Assembly (NCBI RefSeq): GCF_022049065.2
Contig: NZ_CP095744.1
Span: 1,054,001-1,118,000, forward strand
Origin: Niallia sp. Man26
Lineage (GTDB): Bacteria; Bacillota; Bacilli; Bacillales; Cytobacillaceae
Length of the DNA stretch: 64,000 nt
Reading direction: 5' to 3'
The position numbers and the translations under genes were made by a program. Positions 50,591 through 59,614 of this stretch are shown one piece after another (position 1 is the first letter of the stretch; every line of letters starts with the position of its first letter). Under the pieces are notes generated by a model. The model saw nothing but the letters and a program-made list of their open reading frames with translations, was not told the DNA's origin and made no database searches.

Positions 50591-51167
50591 ATGAAAGTAT
50601 TTAATGTAAAGCGCATAGGGGGTGTAATGTTAACTTCCATCTTGTTAGCAGGGAGTATTTTACCGCATGTTTCTATTGCAAAAGAAAGTGCACTCCCCTT
50701 TATTGGAGAGTTACCGGAGAAGCTATAGATACAGCTTCTAATAATAGGGTGATGGATGATTTTATTAACGAAGATAATTCTGAGGAAGTATTGAAACAAA
50801 TGGTAATGAAACTATTTGTTTCATAACTGATGAGGAGTTTATTAAGGCAGCTGAGCCTTCAGGAATTGAAATTTCTGCTGAACTTAAAAAAATGGCCAGA
50901 GGTGCAGGGGTTACAAAAGTTGTTTGGACTGGAGCGAAGAAAAACGGAAATGTACAATTAAATCTTTCTAAAGTGGCTTTAACTACAATTAAAGGAATTG
51001 GTGTTGCAGGTTCAATGTGCTGGTATATAATAAATATGGCTTTTCAAAATTATGTTTTGGCCGGAAGGAGTATGGCTATTGTGGGTACTATTTCAGCTGG
51101 CAATACTAAAAATGGACGAATATACACTGTTAAGAGCTGGAAATATAAAGGCTTCGTGAATCAATAA
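50591..51167 (+). pseudogene. Secreted small protein gene, copy A, disrupted by frameshifts
   Basis: The ATG at 50591 opens a signal peptide (GGVMLTSILLAGSILPHVSI), but the frame closes at TAG 50726-50728. The coding potential continues in a second frame (AIDTASNNRVMDDFINEDNS) and, after a shift near 50797, in a third that runs to 51167 (EEFIKAAEPSGIEISAELKK, then KVVWTGAKKNGNVQLNLSKV, and a C-terminus YTVKSWKYKGFVNQ). A hydrophobic glycine-rich stretch lies in the middle. The pattern recalls small secreted Firmicute proteins of unknown role that may be antimicrobial; that function is inference. Confidence 0.6.
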
Positions 51168-51442
51168 TGGTCAGTTTATGGTCAAAAAGACAATCGTTAG
51201 CAGAACGATATAGAAATAACACCAGTAAATATACTAAAGCTAATAAAATTATGGAGTTTCTTTTAATAATAATTATAGCGGTTATAGTAGTATCGCTTTT
51301 TGCGGATAATAATTCTTTTGTCAACAGCTTTGTGATGGATATACTAATATATCCTGTATATTGGATATTATATACAATAATTGCCATATTGGATATTCGT
51401 GGAAGATTGGATAATGATAGAAAAATAAATAAAGGCAACTGA
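51167..51442 (+). CDS. Small membrane protein, partner of copy A (possible immunity protein)
   Basis: 91 residues: a basic N-terminus (MVSLWSKRQSLAERYRNNTS), two hydrophobic segments (IMEFLLIIIIAVIVVSLFA and ILIYPVYWILYTIIAILDI) and a charged tail. Its ATG overlaps the stop of the upstream frame (TAATG), a sign of coupled translation. The upstream gene is broken, but this one is intact. Such a pair of secreted peptide and small membrane protein is the usual layout of bacteriocin and immunity, though no family match is recognised. Confidence 0.6.
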   Translation: MVSLWSKRQSLAERYRNNTSKYTKANKIMEFLLIIIIAVIVVSLFADNNSFVNSFVMDILIYPVYWILYTIIAILDIRGRLDNDRKINKGN

Positions 51443-51576
51443 CCTTAGATAAGGAGTAAGTAAGAATCTTATTCTTTTGGGAAGTTACTTAATAGATGTA
51501 ATAAAAGGTTAAATATTACATTTTTTTAGATGAACTTGTGAATAATTGCACATAAAAAGGATTTTCCTACTTTAGC

Positions 51577-51612
51577 GAGTGTTAATCGATGAAGGATTAA
51601 TGCTCTTTTTTT
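51577..51612 (+). terminator. Terminator in the 51443-51822 gap
   Basis: GAGTGTTAATC and GATTAATGCTC form a stem with one mismatch, followed by TTTTTTT. No gene is supported between 51443 and 51822. Confidence 0.75.
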
Positions 51613-51822
51613 GCTTTGGCATTAACCTTGAGCAAAGTTAAATAAGAAAATGAGCTATAAGGCCATAAAAATCCGCCAAAGACAGCATTATTAGATTCGG
51701 ATAATTATGTCCTTCTATTAAATTTACATTATTGCTTTCATTCTTGAATCTTAAGCTCCAATCTTCCATTTTCATAATCGAAAAAACCAATTGCATGGGT
51801 GTCCATAAGTTGTCTTTGTTTC

Positions 51823-52635
51823 CTAAAGTTTCACTTTAATACTTATTTTAGTAATATATTCTTCTTCCTGTTTTGAAACCAAAGAATGAAGTAGATACTC
51901 TTCATATGCATCCCCATCTATAGTTAATTTCCGGAAGGCTATTTCTTTTAACAAGTAAGAATAAGCGATTTTTATATTATCATATGATCCTTGATAATAA
52001 TAGATAGCATACAAGCCAGCAGGTTTCTGAGTAGTTCCTGGTCCTTCCATCCGACAAAATAAACAATCAGCTTGTAGAAAGTTTTCACTTAACAGATTTT
52101 TCTTATTAAGAACAGAACCAAATGCTGCTGCTCCATTAACGCCTACTTCTTTTAAAAACTCATCATAAATATGCGATAAATCTTCCACAGAGGCTTCCCA
52201 ATCAATATTTTTCGATGAACTGAAAAGAACAGATTCTGCGGGAAGCTCTTTTAGTATCAACTCCCCAATAATTACATTCTTCAACTCATTTGTTACTTCA
52301 ATTAATCGAGAAAGAAATAATTGATTCTCCTTAAGTTTATTAATTTCCTTTTCAATATTTTCAACTTGTCTTGAAGCAAGTTCATTTAATTTAGGAACGG
52401 AAGGTGATGCGAAATAAGATTTTAAATCATTGATTGGAAAGTTAACGGAACGAAGTGATTGGATTGCGCTAAAGGTATCTAATTGCGGCAAAGTGTAATA
52501 ACGATAGCCATTTGAGTGTATACCTGCCGGATTAAATAAGTTGATTTTATTATAATACAGCAAAGTATCTTTTTTAACACCAAATAAATTTGCAAATTCT
52601 CCTGTTGAAAATGTTTTTATGTGATTATTTATCAT
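51823..52635 (-). CDS. MerR-family regulator with effector-binding domain (BmrR/BltR-like)
   Basis: 270 residues: a MerR HTH (FSTGEFANLFGVKKDTLLYY, NKINLFNPAGIHSNGYRYYT), a coiled-coil linker (RQVENIEKEINKLKENQLFL) and a C-terminal effector domain from about residue 120. The architecture is that of drug-sensing activators such as BmrR and BltR. ATG 52635, behind AGAGAGG, is preferred; the frame extends upstream to 52695 without a ribosome site. It is divergent from an MFS pump gene whose promoter has the MerR-type 19-bp spacer. Confidence 0.88.
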   Translation of the reverse strand: MINNHIKTFSTGEFANLFGVKKDTLLYYNKINLFNPAGIHSNGYRYYTLPQLDTFSAIQSLRSVNFPINDLKSYFASPSVPKLNELASRQVENIEKEINKLKENQLFLSRLIEVTNELKNVIIGELILKELPAESVLFSSSKNIDWEASVEDLSHIYDEFLKEVGVNGAAAFGSVLNKKNLLSENFLQADCLFCRMEGPGTTQKPAGLYAIYYYQGSYDNIKIAYSYLLKEIAFRKLTIDGDAYEEYLLHSLVSKQEEEYITKISIKVKL

Positions 52636-52651
52636 CTTTATGAATCCTCTC

Positions 52652-52682
52652 TTTACTATGGAGTTACTCCACACTTTATAAT
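52652..52682 (+). promoter_or_regulatory. MerR-type promoter and operator of the MFS pump gene
   Basis: -35 TTTACT (52652-52657) and -10 TATAAT (52677-52682) are 19 bases apart. The spacer holds the perfect palindrome TGGAGTTACTCCA (52659-52671). An overlong spacer with a central dyad is the hallmark of promoters that MerR proteins activate by DNA distortion. Confidence 0.8.
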
Positions 52683-52736
52683 AACACTCAGTCAAGTGAA
52701 TTTCATTTCTAAATAAAAAGGATTGGTGTTAAATAA

Positions 52737-53948
52737 ATGAAGGAACTTCTTAAGAATAGAGTATTTCTAATAGTACAGGGGGCAGACCTATTACAACAAA
52801 TTGGAATTTGGACCCGTAATATGGCTTTGCTTTTTTATATTATGGAAAGAACGAATAATAATCCGACAGCAGTTTCTTTACTAACTACATTAGAATATTT
52901 ACCTATATTTATCTTTTCTTTAATTGGCGGAACATATGCTGATAGGTGGAACCCCAAAAAGACTGTGGTCTATGGAGATGCTTTAAGTGCTCTTTCTATG
53001 CTGTTATTATTGATACTAATATCTAATGGAGTTTGGCAATCTGTTTTTGCAGCGACAGTAATATCTGCAATTATTAGTCAGTTTTCACAACCATCTTCAG
53101 CAGTCATTTACAAAAAACATATTCCAGTGAATTTGGTGGGTAGTGCTATAGGGATCAGCCAAAGTTTAATGGCGATATTTACTATTTTAGGTCCGGTGCT
53201 GGGAACATTTATATATACACAATTAGGGTTAGAAACATCCATTTGGGTATTGTTTGCCATTTTCACCTTAGCATCTGGACTACAATTGTTTTTACCGAAA
53301 ACAGAGAAAAATAAATCAAAACAGGAAAGAAAATCAGCATTAATAGACGTAAAAGAGGGACTAGTTTACGTATTTAAGCATAACAATTTGAAATATATTG
53401 CTTGCTTATTTTTTATTGTTGGTATTTCTTTTGGAATTACTCAACCATTAGATGTGTTCGTAATCATGGAAAGGTTAGGATTACCTAAAGAAAGTGTTCA
53501 GTGGTTTGCTGCTGCAGAAGGAATCGGGATGTTGCTTGGGGGAGGACTTGCGGTAACACTATCGTCGTTTGTTGAGAAATATAGCAAATATGTCTTAACA
53601 ACAACCATAATAGCTCTTTCTCTTATTACCATTATTGAAATCTTGTCATTCTGGCCACTTTTAACTGCAGCTGCGCGGATATTATCAGGACTGTCTGCTG
53701 CTTTTTTTCAAGTAATATTTAGTACAATGATGATGAAAGAAGTTGCTTCTGATTATATTGGCAGAACAAACGGGATTATTATGCCACTAATGATGGCAGG
53801 TATGCTTTTAGGCAGTGCTAGCTCAGGATTTATTGTGCTTAAAGTAGATTTATTTGGTGCTTATGTTTTATCAGCTATTTTAACACTTTCCTGTATTATT
53901 TTGACAAGTCGACTTCAATTAGAGAAGGTTGAATTAAGAACGAACTAA
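52737..53948 (+). CDS. MFS-family efflux transporter
   Basis: 403 residues with about twelve membrane segments. The loop between segments 2 and 3 has the MFS motif GGTYADRWNPKKT, and the central loop is basic (KTEKNKSKQERKSALIDVKE). It is an MFS_3/Bacillus multidrug-type exporter, expected to use the proton gradient. ATG 52737. Its promoter and divergent MerR regulator predict induction by the drug or signal that binds the regulator. Confidence 0.9.
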   Translation: MKELLKNRVFLIVQGADLLQQIGIWTRNMALLFYIMERTNNNPTAVSLLTTLEYLPIFIFSLIGGTYADRWNPKKTVVYGDALSALSMLLLLILISNGVWQSVFAATVISAIISQFSQPSSAVIYKKHIPVNLVGSAIGISQSLMAIFTILGPVLGTFIYTQLGLETSIWVLFAIFTLASGLQLFLPKTEKNKSKQERKSALIDVKEGLVYVFKHNNLKYIACLFFIVGISFGITQPLDVFVIMERLGLPKESVQWFAAAEGIGMLLGGGLAVTLSSFVEKYSKYVLTTTIIALSLITIIEILSFWPLLTAAARILSGLSAAFFQVIFSTMMMKEVASDYIGRTNGIIMPLMMAGMLLGSASSGFIVLKVDLFGAYVLSAILTLSCIILTSRLQLEKVELRTN

Positions 53949-54040
53949 TTAGATACAAAAAGGGGTTCTAATAAAGAAGGGGAGATATACCTTTTTAATA
54001 TTGTCTATCGGCATTTTGTAAGACAATTGAATTACACAAC

Positions 54041-54069
54041 AAAGGCTGCCCTTAAAAAGGGCAGCCTTT
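54041..54069. terminator. Bidirectional terminator between convergent genes
   Basis: AAAGGCTGCCCTT and AAGGGCAGCCTTT form a 13-bp stem with AAA loop, between the MFS gene and the minus-strand operon. Confidence 0.88.
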
Positions 54070-54094
54070 GTAAAAATTTAGCCTTTAATTACTT

Positions 54095-55189
54095 TCAATT
54101 ACTCTGTATTTTTATGGAGACTGGCTCGGGACGATTACATGTACTTTCCATCATATAATGTCTGCCGCTATCAGAGGAATCGTGGAAGCCATGCATTGCT
54201 TCTAACACATGATACGCTAACTTGCCATTGGCCCGGTAGTGACCACCATCCATAATCGCTTGGGCCATATCTGCCACGCCAAGTCCTCTGCTGTTTTGAG
54301 CGTGACCGTATTCTAAAGGCACCTCTTTAAATTCAATTTCGTCACGTTTTCTAATCTTAACAGGTCCACCAAATGTGTTTGGATCAGGAACTAGTAATGT
54401 TCCTTCGCTGCCGTATATTTCAATAGGTGGAAGAGATGTACCGCCAAATGCATCGAAGCTTGTGGTGATATTTCCAATCACCCCTGAAGCAAAATCTATA
54501 ACACCTGAGATATGGGTGGGAATCTTTACGTCGATCGTAGTACCTGCTTTTGGTTCGCTCAGTACTGTTCTTTCAGGATAGCTGATCCGGGTGAAGCCGG
54601 AAATTCGCTTAATTGGTCCTAATAAGGCAACCAAGGCTGTTAAGTAGTATGGTCCCATATCAAACATTGGTCCACCGCCGACGTCATAATAGAAGGCTGG
54701 GTCTGGATGCCAATGTTCATGACCGCGGCAAATCATAAACGCAGATGCACCGATAGGCACACCAATTTCACCTTGCTCTATTAAATGGATGGCTGTTTGA
54801 ATTCCTGCACCTAAGAAGGTATCAGGCGCACTGCCAACAAGCAGATTTCTTTCTTTTGCTGTTTCTAAAATTTGTTTGCCTTCATCGCGTGTAACTGCCA
54901 GCGGTTTTTCCGTATAAACATGCTTGCCTGCTTTAAGTGCTTGAATACAGACAGAGGCATGTGCTTTTGGAATGGTTAAATTGATCACAAGGTCAATCTC
55001 CGGCTCATTCAGCAGTTCCATCACAGAACAGGCTTTGGGAATATTAAATTTTTCAGCTTGAGAATGGGCCCGCTGTATATCTAAATCGGCACAGGCGACA
55101 AGTTCGAGATGAGGGAATTTCGGACAGTTTTCCATATAAATAGAACTAATATTTCCACATCCAATGATGCCAACTTTAAGTTTTTTCAT
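54095..55189 (-). CDS. Gfo/Idh/MocA family oxidoreductase
   Basis: 364 residues: an N-terminal Rossmann domain with the dinucleotide loop KVGIIGCGNISS, the family motif AGKHVYTEKPLAVTRDEG (catalytic lysine in EKP) and a C-terminal alpha/beta domain with GGGPMFDMGPYYLTALV. It oxidises or reduces a sugar or inositol derivative with NAD(P). ATG 55189 behind CTAGGAGG is chosen over an upstream extension to 55282. It is the last gene of a three-gene operon. Confidence 0.92.
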   Translation of the reverse strand: MKKLKVGIIGCGNISSIYMENCPKFPHLELVACADLDIQRAHSQAEKFNIPKACSVMELLNEPEIDLVINLTIPKAHASVCIQALKAGKHVYTEKPLAVTRDEGKQILETAKERNLLVGSAPDTFLGAGIQTAIHLIEQGEIGVPIGASAFMICRGHEHWHPDPAFYYDVGGGPMFDMGPYYLTALVALLGPIKRISGFTRISYPERTVLSEPKAGTTIDVKIPTHISGVIDFASGVIGNITTSFDAFGGTSLPPIEIYGSEGTLLVPDPNTFGGPVKIRKRDEIEFKEVPLEYGHAQNSRGLGVADMAQAIMDGGHYRANGKLAYHVLEAMHGFHDSSDSGRHYMMESTCNRPEPVSIKIQSN

Positions 55190-55223
55190 AAGGGTCCTCC
55201 TAGATTTTAGTCTAAAGGCTTTT

Positions 55224-55961
55224 TTATTGACTGTCTCCCATACCAGTATAGGTACGCACATTTCCGAAAGACGAAGCTTCATCTACTTTATGGGCCAGTG
55301 CCTTTCCAGCAGCGGCCCATAAAAATCCTCGGCGCATAATAAGTGAGACTTCCGGCATTGCAACAATATTGGCCTGATGACCTAACGAATTATAAAATAC
55401 ATTTCCGTGGCCCCAGCGTTTTGTCCAGACAACAGGCATATCTACTGCTTTGTTGGCTGAATGAGGGCCGTGAAACATTGGAAAGCGGGTAGTTGCTAAC
55501 ACTTCTACAGCTGGATCATAATGAAGGTAATATTGCTCACTAGCGACTTTAAAATCAGAAATATCCTTTAACAGCGGGCTAGACGAATGCTTAATGTTTA
55601 TAGTGTATTCCACGCCATCATTACCAGGATGAGCGACCCAATTTCCACCCGTCATAAACTGCCAGTCAACATTATTTCGGAAAGAGTCACACATTCCACC
55701 ATGGCATCCAGCTAAGCCGACACCTGTAGCCACTGCTTCAGAGATATTTAAGACATACTTTCTTTCGATTTCTCCCATTGTCCAATGAGGAACAATCAAG
55801 TCTAATGACTGTAACTTTTCCTTGTCTGCATAAGAGTCTAGTGAATTGGAGACTTCTACTTGGAAATTTTCTTCTTCGAGGATTCCTTTAAAAATGTCTG
55901 CAACTTGTTCAGGCTGATGGCCATCCCACCCGCCCCAAACAATCAAAGCCTTTTTATTCAT
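55224..55961 (-). CDS. ThuA-domain protein (trehalose-utilisation type)
   Basis: 245 residues with a class-I glutamine-amidotransferase-like ThuA fold: KALIVWGGWDGHQPEQVADI at the N-terminus, VGLAGCHGGMCDSFRNNVDW (nucleophile-elbow region) and VVWTKRWGHGNVFYNSLGHQ. ThuA partners with Gfo/Idh-type ThuB in oxidative sugar catabolism in other bacteria. ATG 55961; in-frame TTG and GTG codons lie just upstream. It stands between the two oxidoreductase genes, with short gaps. Confidence 0.9.
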   Translation of the reverse strand: MNKKALIVWGGWDGHQPEQVADIFKGILEEENFQVEVSNSLDSYADKEKLQSLDLIVPHWTMGEIERKYVLNISEAVATGVGLAGCHGGMCDSFRNNVDWQFMTGGNWVAHPGNDGVEYTINIKHSSSPLLKDISDFKVASEQYYLHYDPAVEVLATTRFPMFHGPHSANKAVDMPVVWTKRWGHGNVFYNSLGHQANIVAMPEVSLIMRRGFLWAAAGKALAHKVDEASSFGNVRTYTGMGDSQ

Positions 55962-55988
55962 TTTCAACCACACACCTTCAACAGTATT

Positions 55989-57149
55989 TTAAACATCGGA
56001 AATTCGAATCCATTGGCGTTTCTCAATTGATAAATCAACCGCTTCCAAAACTTGCTGGCACTTGACGCCATCACGGAAGTTTGGGACAGGCTGACGATTC
56101 TCACGGAATGCTTCCATAAGTTCTACTACTTCGTGAATAAACGTGTGTTCATAGCCAATTGTATGTCCCGGCGGCCACCAATTTTCAGCGAAAGCATGAC
56201 TTGGATCAGTTGCTAAGACGCGGCGGAAACCCTGTACATCTTCATCATCATCAGTAAAATAAACTTGCAGCTCATTCATCCGCTCAAAGTCGAAAATAAC
56301 ACTACCTTTACTTCCATTGAGTTCAAACGTATTCGTACAGCGATGGCCTGCAGCAAACCGTGTCGCTTCAAAGCTTCCTAATGCTCCATTGGCGAAACGA
56401 GCTAGAAATAAGGTAGCGTCATCCACCGTAACAGCTGCTTTTTCCTCGCTATTGCTGCCTTTTGCAGTTAAACCGGACATTTGGGCAGGAATTGGCCGCT
56501 CTTTAATAAAGGTTTTGCTCATCCCAATTACCTCTTCTATATCGCCAATTAGGTAATGAGCCAAATCAATCAGATGAGCGCCAAGGTCTCCATGTGATCC
56601 TGAACCGGCAATTTCTTTCTGCAGTCTCCAGGCAAGGGGAAAGTTAGGATCAACAAGCCAGTCCTGTAAAAAACAAGCTCTGAAATGATAAATTTCACCT
56701 AATTTACCTTCATCTAAAAGCTTTTTTGCCAGTATAACAGCAGGAGCGAAGCGATAGTTAAATCCAACCATATGTTTAACCCCACAAGCCTCAACTACTT
56801 CAAGCATTTCTCTAGAGTCCTTTAATGTAAGCGCTAACGGTTTTTCGCAAAAAACATGCTTGCCTGCCTTTGCTGCAGCCAATGCGATTTCTTTATGTGC
56901 ATCACTTGGGGCATTGATATCGATTAAATCAATATCGTCTCTTTCCAATAAAGTCTTCCAGTCGGTTGAATACTCCTCCCAGCCAAATTGTTTGGCGGCA
57001 GCTGAAACACCGCTTTCATCCCGGCCGCAAATGACCTTCATTTCAGGATGAACAATGTTCGGGAAGAACATGGGAAGATCTCGGTATGCATGACTGTGCG
57101 CCTTGCCCATAAATTTATAGCCGACCATTCCAATTCTGAGTTTCTCCAT
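55989..57149 (-). CDS. Gfo/Idh/MocA family oxidoreductase
   Basis: 386 residues with the nucleotide loop RIGMVGYKFMGKAHSHAYRD, the EKP motif in AGKHVFCEKPLALTLKD, and the substrate-site histidine region GSHGDLGAHLIDLAHYLIGD. Its sequence differs from that of the other oxidoreductase of the operon, suggesting consecutive redox steps on one sugar. ATG 57149 follows AAAGGAG; the hydrophobic N-terminal extension to 57206 is not supported by a ribosome site. It is the first gene of the operon. Confidence 0.92.
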   Translation of the reverse strand: MEKLRIGMVGYKFMGKAHSHAYRDLPMFFPNIVHPEMKVICGRDESGVSAAAKQFGWEEYSTDWKTLLERDDIDLIDINAPSDAHKEIALAAAKAGKHVFCEKPLALTLKDSREMLEVVEACGVKHMVGFNYRFAPAVILAKKLLDEGKLGEIYHFRACFLQDWLVDPNFPLAWRLQKEIAGSGSHGDLGAHLIDLAHYLIGDIEEVIGMSKTFIKERPIPAQMSGLTAKGSNSEEKAAVTVDDATLFLARFANGALGSFEATRFAAGHRCTNTFELNGSKGSVIFDFERMNELQVYFTDDDEDVQGFRRVLATDPSHAFAENWWPPGHTIGYEHTFIHEVVELMEAFRENRQPVPNFRDGVKCQQVLEAVDLSIEKRQWIRISDV

Positions 57150-57344
57150 AGTAATCTCCTTTTTTGATAGATGTAAAGACAAGGACAGAAATAGAAGGAT
57201 AAACAAACCTTTCCCATTTTAGTGAGTATTAAGAAAAGTGATGATACCAAATGTAACAATAGTAAAAAGGGGAGCATGCCCGCAAGAGATAGATCAAAGC
57301 CTATGTCTGTGTGTCTAATATTGGTAAATGTATCATTTTTTCGT

Positions 57345-57373
57345 TTGACACAACAAGATAAAACTTATATAAT
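57345..57373 (+). promoter_or_regulatory. Consensus sigma-A promoter of the AraC gene
   Basis: TTGACA (57345-57350) and TATAAT (57368-57373) with a 17-base spacer, 40 bases before the ATG. Both hexamers match the consensus perfectly, which is rare in this window. Confidence 0.85.
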
Positions 57374-57413
57374 CCTAGACAAAAATTATCCTATTGGGAA
57401 AAGGTGAACCTCA

Positions 57414-58265
57414 ATGTTATTATATGAATCCCACCATTTTGATTTCATTTCAAACTATGACTCCAGCAATTTAAACTTTCCAAGCCATCTCCACCGTTGT
57501 TTTGAATTAATCTTTGTTGTTGGTGGCGAAATGGAAGTGATGATTGAAGAAAGAAGTTTTCATTTACACACTGGACAATATTTACTAATATTACCGAACG
57601 AAATTCACTCTATTTCGACAGTATCTCAATCAAGGGCTAAAATATGTATTTTTTCACCTGATTATGTACCGACCTTTCAAAAGATGATCGAAAATCGTTC
57701 CCTTGAAAATCCCATTTTCTACCTATCTGTCCAGGCAAAAATACTTCTATCAAAAACACTCTTTAAAGATGACCTCAACTTGTTAGAACAAAAAGCTAGT
57801 CTTTATTTGTTATTATCCGAGTTAATGGCCCAAACAAGCCTCATTAAAACAGAAAAAAAAGACTCAGCATTGCTTCATACCTTGTTAACATACATACAAG
57901 AACATTTTACAGAACCGATTACTTTACAGAGTTTAGCTGGCACACTTGGATATAGCTATAATTATTTATCGAAATACTTTAATGCTCGTGTCAAAACATC
58001 GTTCACAGAGTTTTTAAATGATACTCGGGTTAACTATGCTTGTCATCTGCTCAGAACAACAGAAAAAAATATCACGGAGATTGCTTATCTTTGTGGATAT
58101 GAAAACATCCGCTCATTTAATCGGAACTTTATCAAAAAAGTTTTATGTACACCAAAAGAATACCGAAGTACACTTCCATCACTTTTTCTTGGTTTGCATC
58201 CTGTCCACAACATAAAAACTGCTGATGATAAAGATACCGAGACTGACTTATATGGCAGAATATGA
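57414..58265 (+). CDS. AraC-family regulator, divergent from the Gfo/ThuA operon
   Basis: 283 residues: an N-terminal cupin (HLHRCFELIFVVGGEMEVMI, LLILPNEIHSISTVSQSRAK) and a C-terminal double HTH (ITLQSLAGTLGYSYNYLSKY, then KNITEIAYLCGYENIRSFNR followed by FIKKVLCTPKEYR). ATG 57414 follows AAAGGTGA. It probably senses the sugar processed by the divergent Gfo/Idh-ThuA-Gfo/Idh operon, whose start is 264 bases away. Confidence 0.9.
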   Translation: MLLYESHHFDFISNYDSSNLNFPSHLHRCFELIFVVGGEMEVMIEERSFHLHTGQYLLILPNEIHSISTVSQSRAKICIFSPDYVPTFQKMIENRSLENPIFYLSVQAKILLSKTLFKDDLNLLEQKASLYLLLSELMAQTSLIKTEKKDSALLHTLLTYIQEHFTEPITLQSLAGTLGYSYNYLSKYFNARVKTSFTEFLNDTRVNYACHLLRTTEKNITEIAYLCGYENIRSFNRNFIKKVLCTPKEYRSTLPSLFLGLHPVHNIKTADDKDTETDLYGRI

Positions 58266-58441
58266 GTTACTCAAAGCAAAATAGATGTTTAGACATTTTT
58301 ATACTGAGTGTTTAAAGTTTTATTATCTTTGGTGACTTACTTAATTCCATAAAAAAATCCAGAGAAAGGATAAGGTTTTATTACCTGTTTTCCTTTCTCT
58401 TTTCGGCATGCTTGTAAAGAAAGAGCGATTACCACACCTCT

Positions 58442-58541
58442 TATTACACAAAGTTGTCATGGATTTTGGTTAATTTACATCAATTAATAGATAGTAATAT
58501 CGAACTTTTTAGCTGGTTAACAGAATGTTCAAAAAATGAGT
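58442..58541 (+). promoter_or_regulatory. Conserved leader, copy B
   Basis: ATTACACAAAGTTGTCATG, ACATCAATTA and GTTAACAGAATGTTCAAAAA repeat the order found upstream of copy A at 50433. In the 58266-58640 gap this is the only feature I can support. Confidence 0.5.
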
Positions 58542-58639
58542 TAGGAAATTATGTTACCTTTTTATTGAACAACCACGTGACTTATTAAGTAACTGTTCAA
58601 GTAAACGCATAAAGAGGTGATAATAATCCCGAAATCAAA

Positions 58640-58893
58640 CAGTCTAAATAATTTAGAATCATTACTTTAGTAAGTGGAAATATATCTTTCTAAAGTGTCA
58701 CTAACTACAATTCAGAACTTAAGGTTACAGGTAATATGGTCGCGGTTTTATAATATATGTGGTTTTCTAATTATGTTGGTGTTACAACGAGTATGGTTAA
58801 GGTAGTTACAAATGCCTTTAAAGCATTCAGTATTAAGCATGGAAAGAAATATACTATTAAGAACTGGATATTCAAAGGAGCTGTGAATCAATA
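58640..58893 (+). pseudogene. Secreted small protein gene, copy B, heavily decayed
   Basis: DNA from 58677 on aligns with the 3' half of copy A: ATCTTTCTAAAGTGTCACTA against ATCTTTCTAAAGTGGCTTTA, and the C-terminus TIKNWIFKGAVNQ against TVKSWKYKGFVNQ. Internal stops and the loss of the signal-peptide region show it is not functional. Confidence 0.55.
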
Positions 58894-59159
58894 ATGACCA
58901 GTTTATGGTCAAAAAGACAATCGCTAGTTGAGCGATATAAAAATAACAGCAGTAAATATACAAAATTTTTAATATTTTGCAAATTGTTTTTGTAGTTGTT
59001 GTTACACTTTCCGTAATATCGCTTTTCAAGGACGAAGATTCTTCTATTCTCAACAGTGTTTTTTTAATAATTTTAGATACAGTTTTTGGGTTGCTTTATC
59101 TTATAGTATTAATCTTAGTTATTCGTGGAAGATTGAAAAATGATAGGAAATATAAATAA
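58894..59159 (+). pseudogene. Small membrane protein gene, copy B, frameshifted
   Basis: It begins MTSLWSKRQSLVERYKNNSS, clearly the paralogue of the 51167-51442 product, and stops early after KYTKFLIFCKLFL. The remaining membrane part continues in another frame (VVVVTLSVISLFKDEDSSIL to VIRGRLKNDRKYK). It overlaps the preceding pseudogene's stop in the same TAATG manner as copy A. Confidence 0.65.
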
Positions 59160-59255
59160 AGGCAACATATCTAAGATAGGTAATAAGCAAAGTTGGGAAG
59201 GCTAACGGCATCAGACCCAATACCAAGGTTCTGATAATTAAAAATGACAATGTTC

Positions 59256-59283
59256 AACAGCATCCTTTGGATGCTGTTTTTTT
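59256..59283 (+). terminator. Terminator after copy B
   Basis: AACAGCATCC and GGATGCTGTT form a 10-bp stem with TTT loop, followed by TTTTT. The 59160-59614 gap otherwise holds a possible 14-codon ORF (59460) and an operator-like site. Confidence 0.85.
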
Positions 59284-59549
59284 AATAAATAAGATGGAGA
59301 GAAGTAATGAAACCTACTGATTAAGAAGTTAAAACTTACGCCCATTGGAAGTAGAAAGCAAAATTTGAATAGTTTCCTTGATATAAAAATACTATATCTA
59401 ATTATTACGCTATATTAGATAATTATGCTAGTAAAAATAACTAAAAAGAGAGAAGGGATGGCTATGACAATTTTTAAAATATATTTTCTAAAAGGAATCT
59501 AATTTTACTTTCTTATAAATATATAGAGGCAGAAAAGTTTCTAAAAAGT

Positions 59550-59561
59550 AGTATATACAGT
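59550..59561. promoter_or_regulatory. Operator-like site upstream of the PadR gene
   Basis: AGTATATACAGT, centred on the palindrome GTATATAC, 54 bases before the PadR start. Its exact reverse complement recurs at 60013-60024. PadR proteins bind short AT-rich dyads, so autoregulation is plausible. Confidence 0.45.
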
Positions 59562-59614
59562 ACCCTTTAATGCTTATTAGCGTTAAATTAAACAACAGAT
59601 GCTGGTGATAAATA

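Noticed and set aside
59460..59504. 14-codon ORF with a good ribosome site upstream of PadR
   Set aside because: It is too short to support as a gene without homology, although a leader peptide cannot be excluded.
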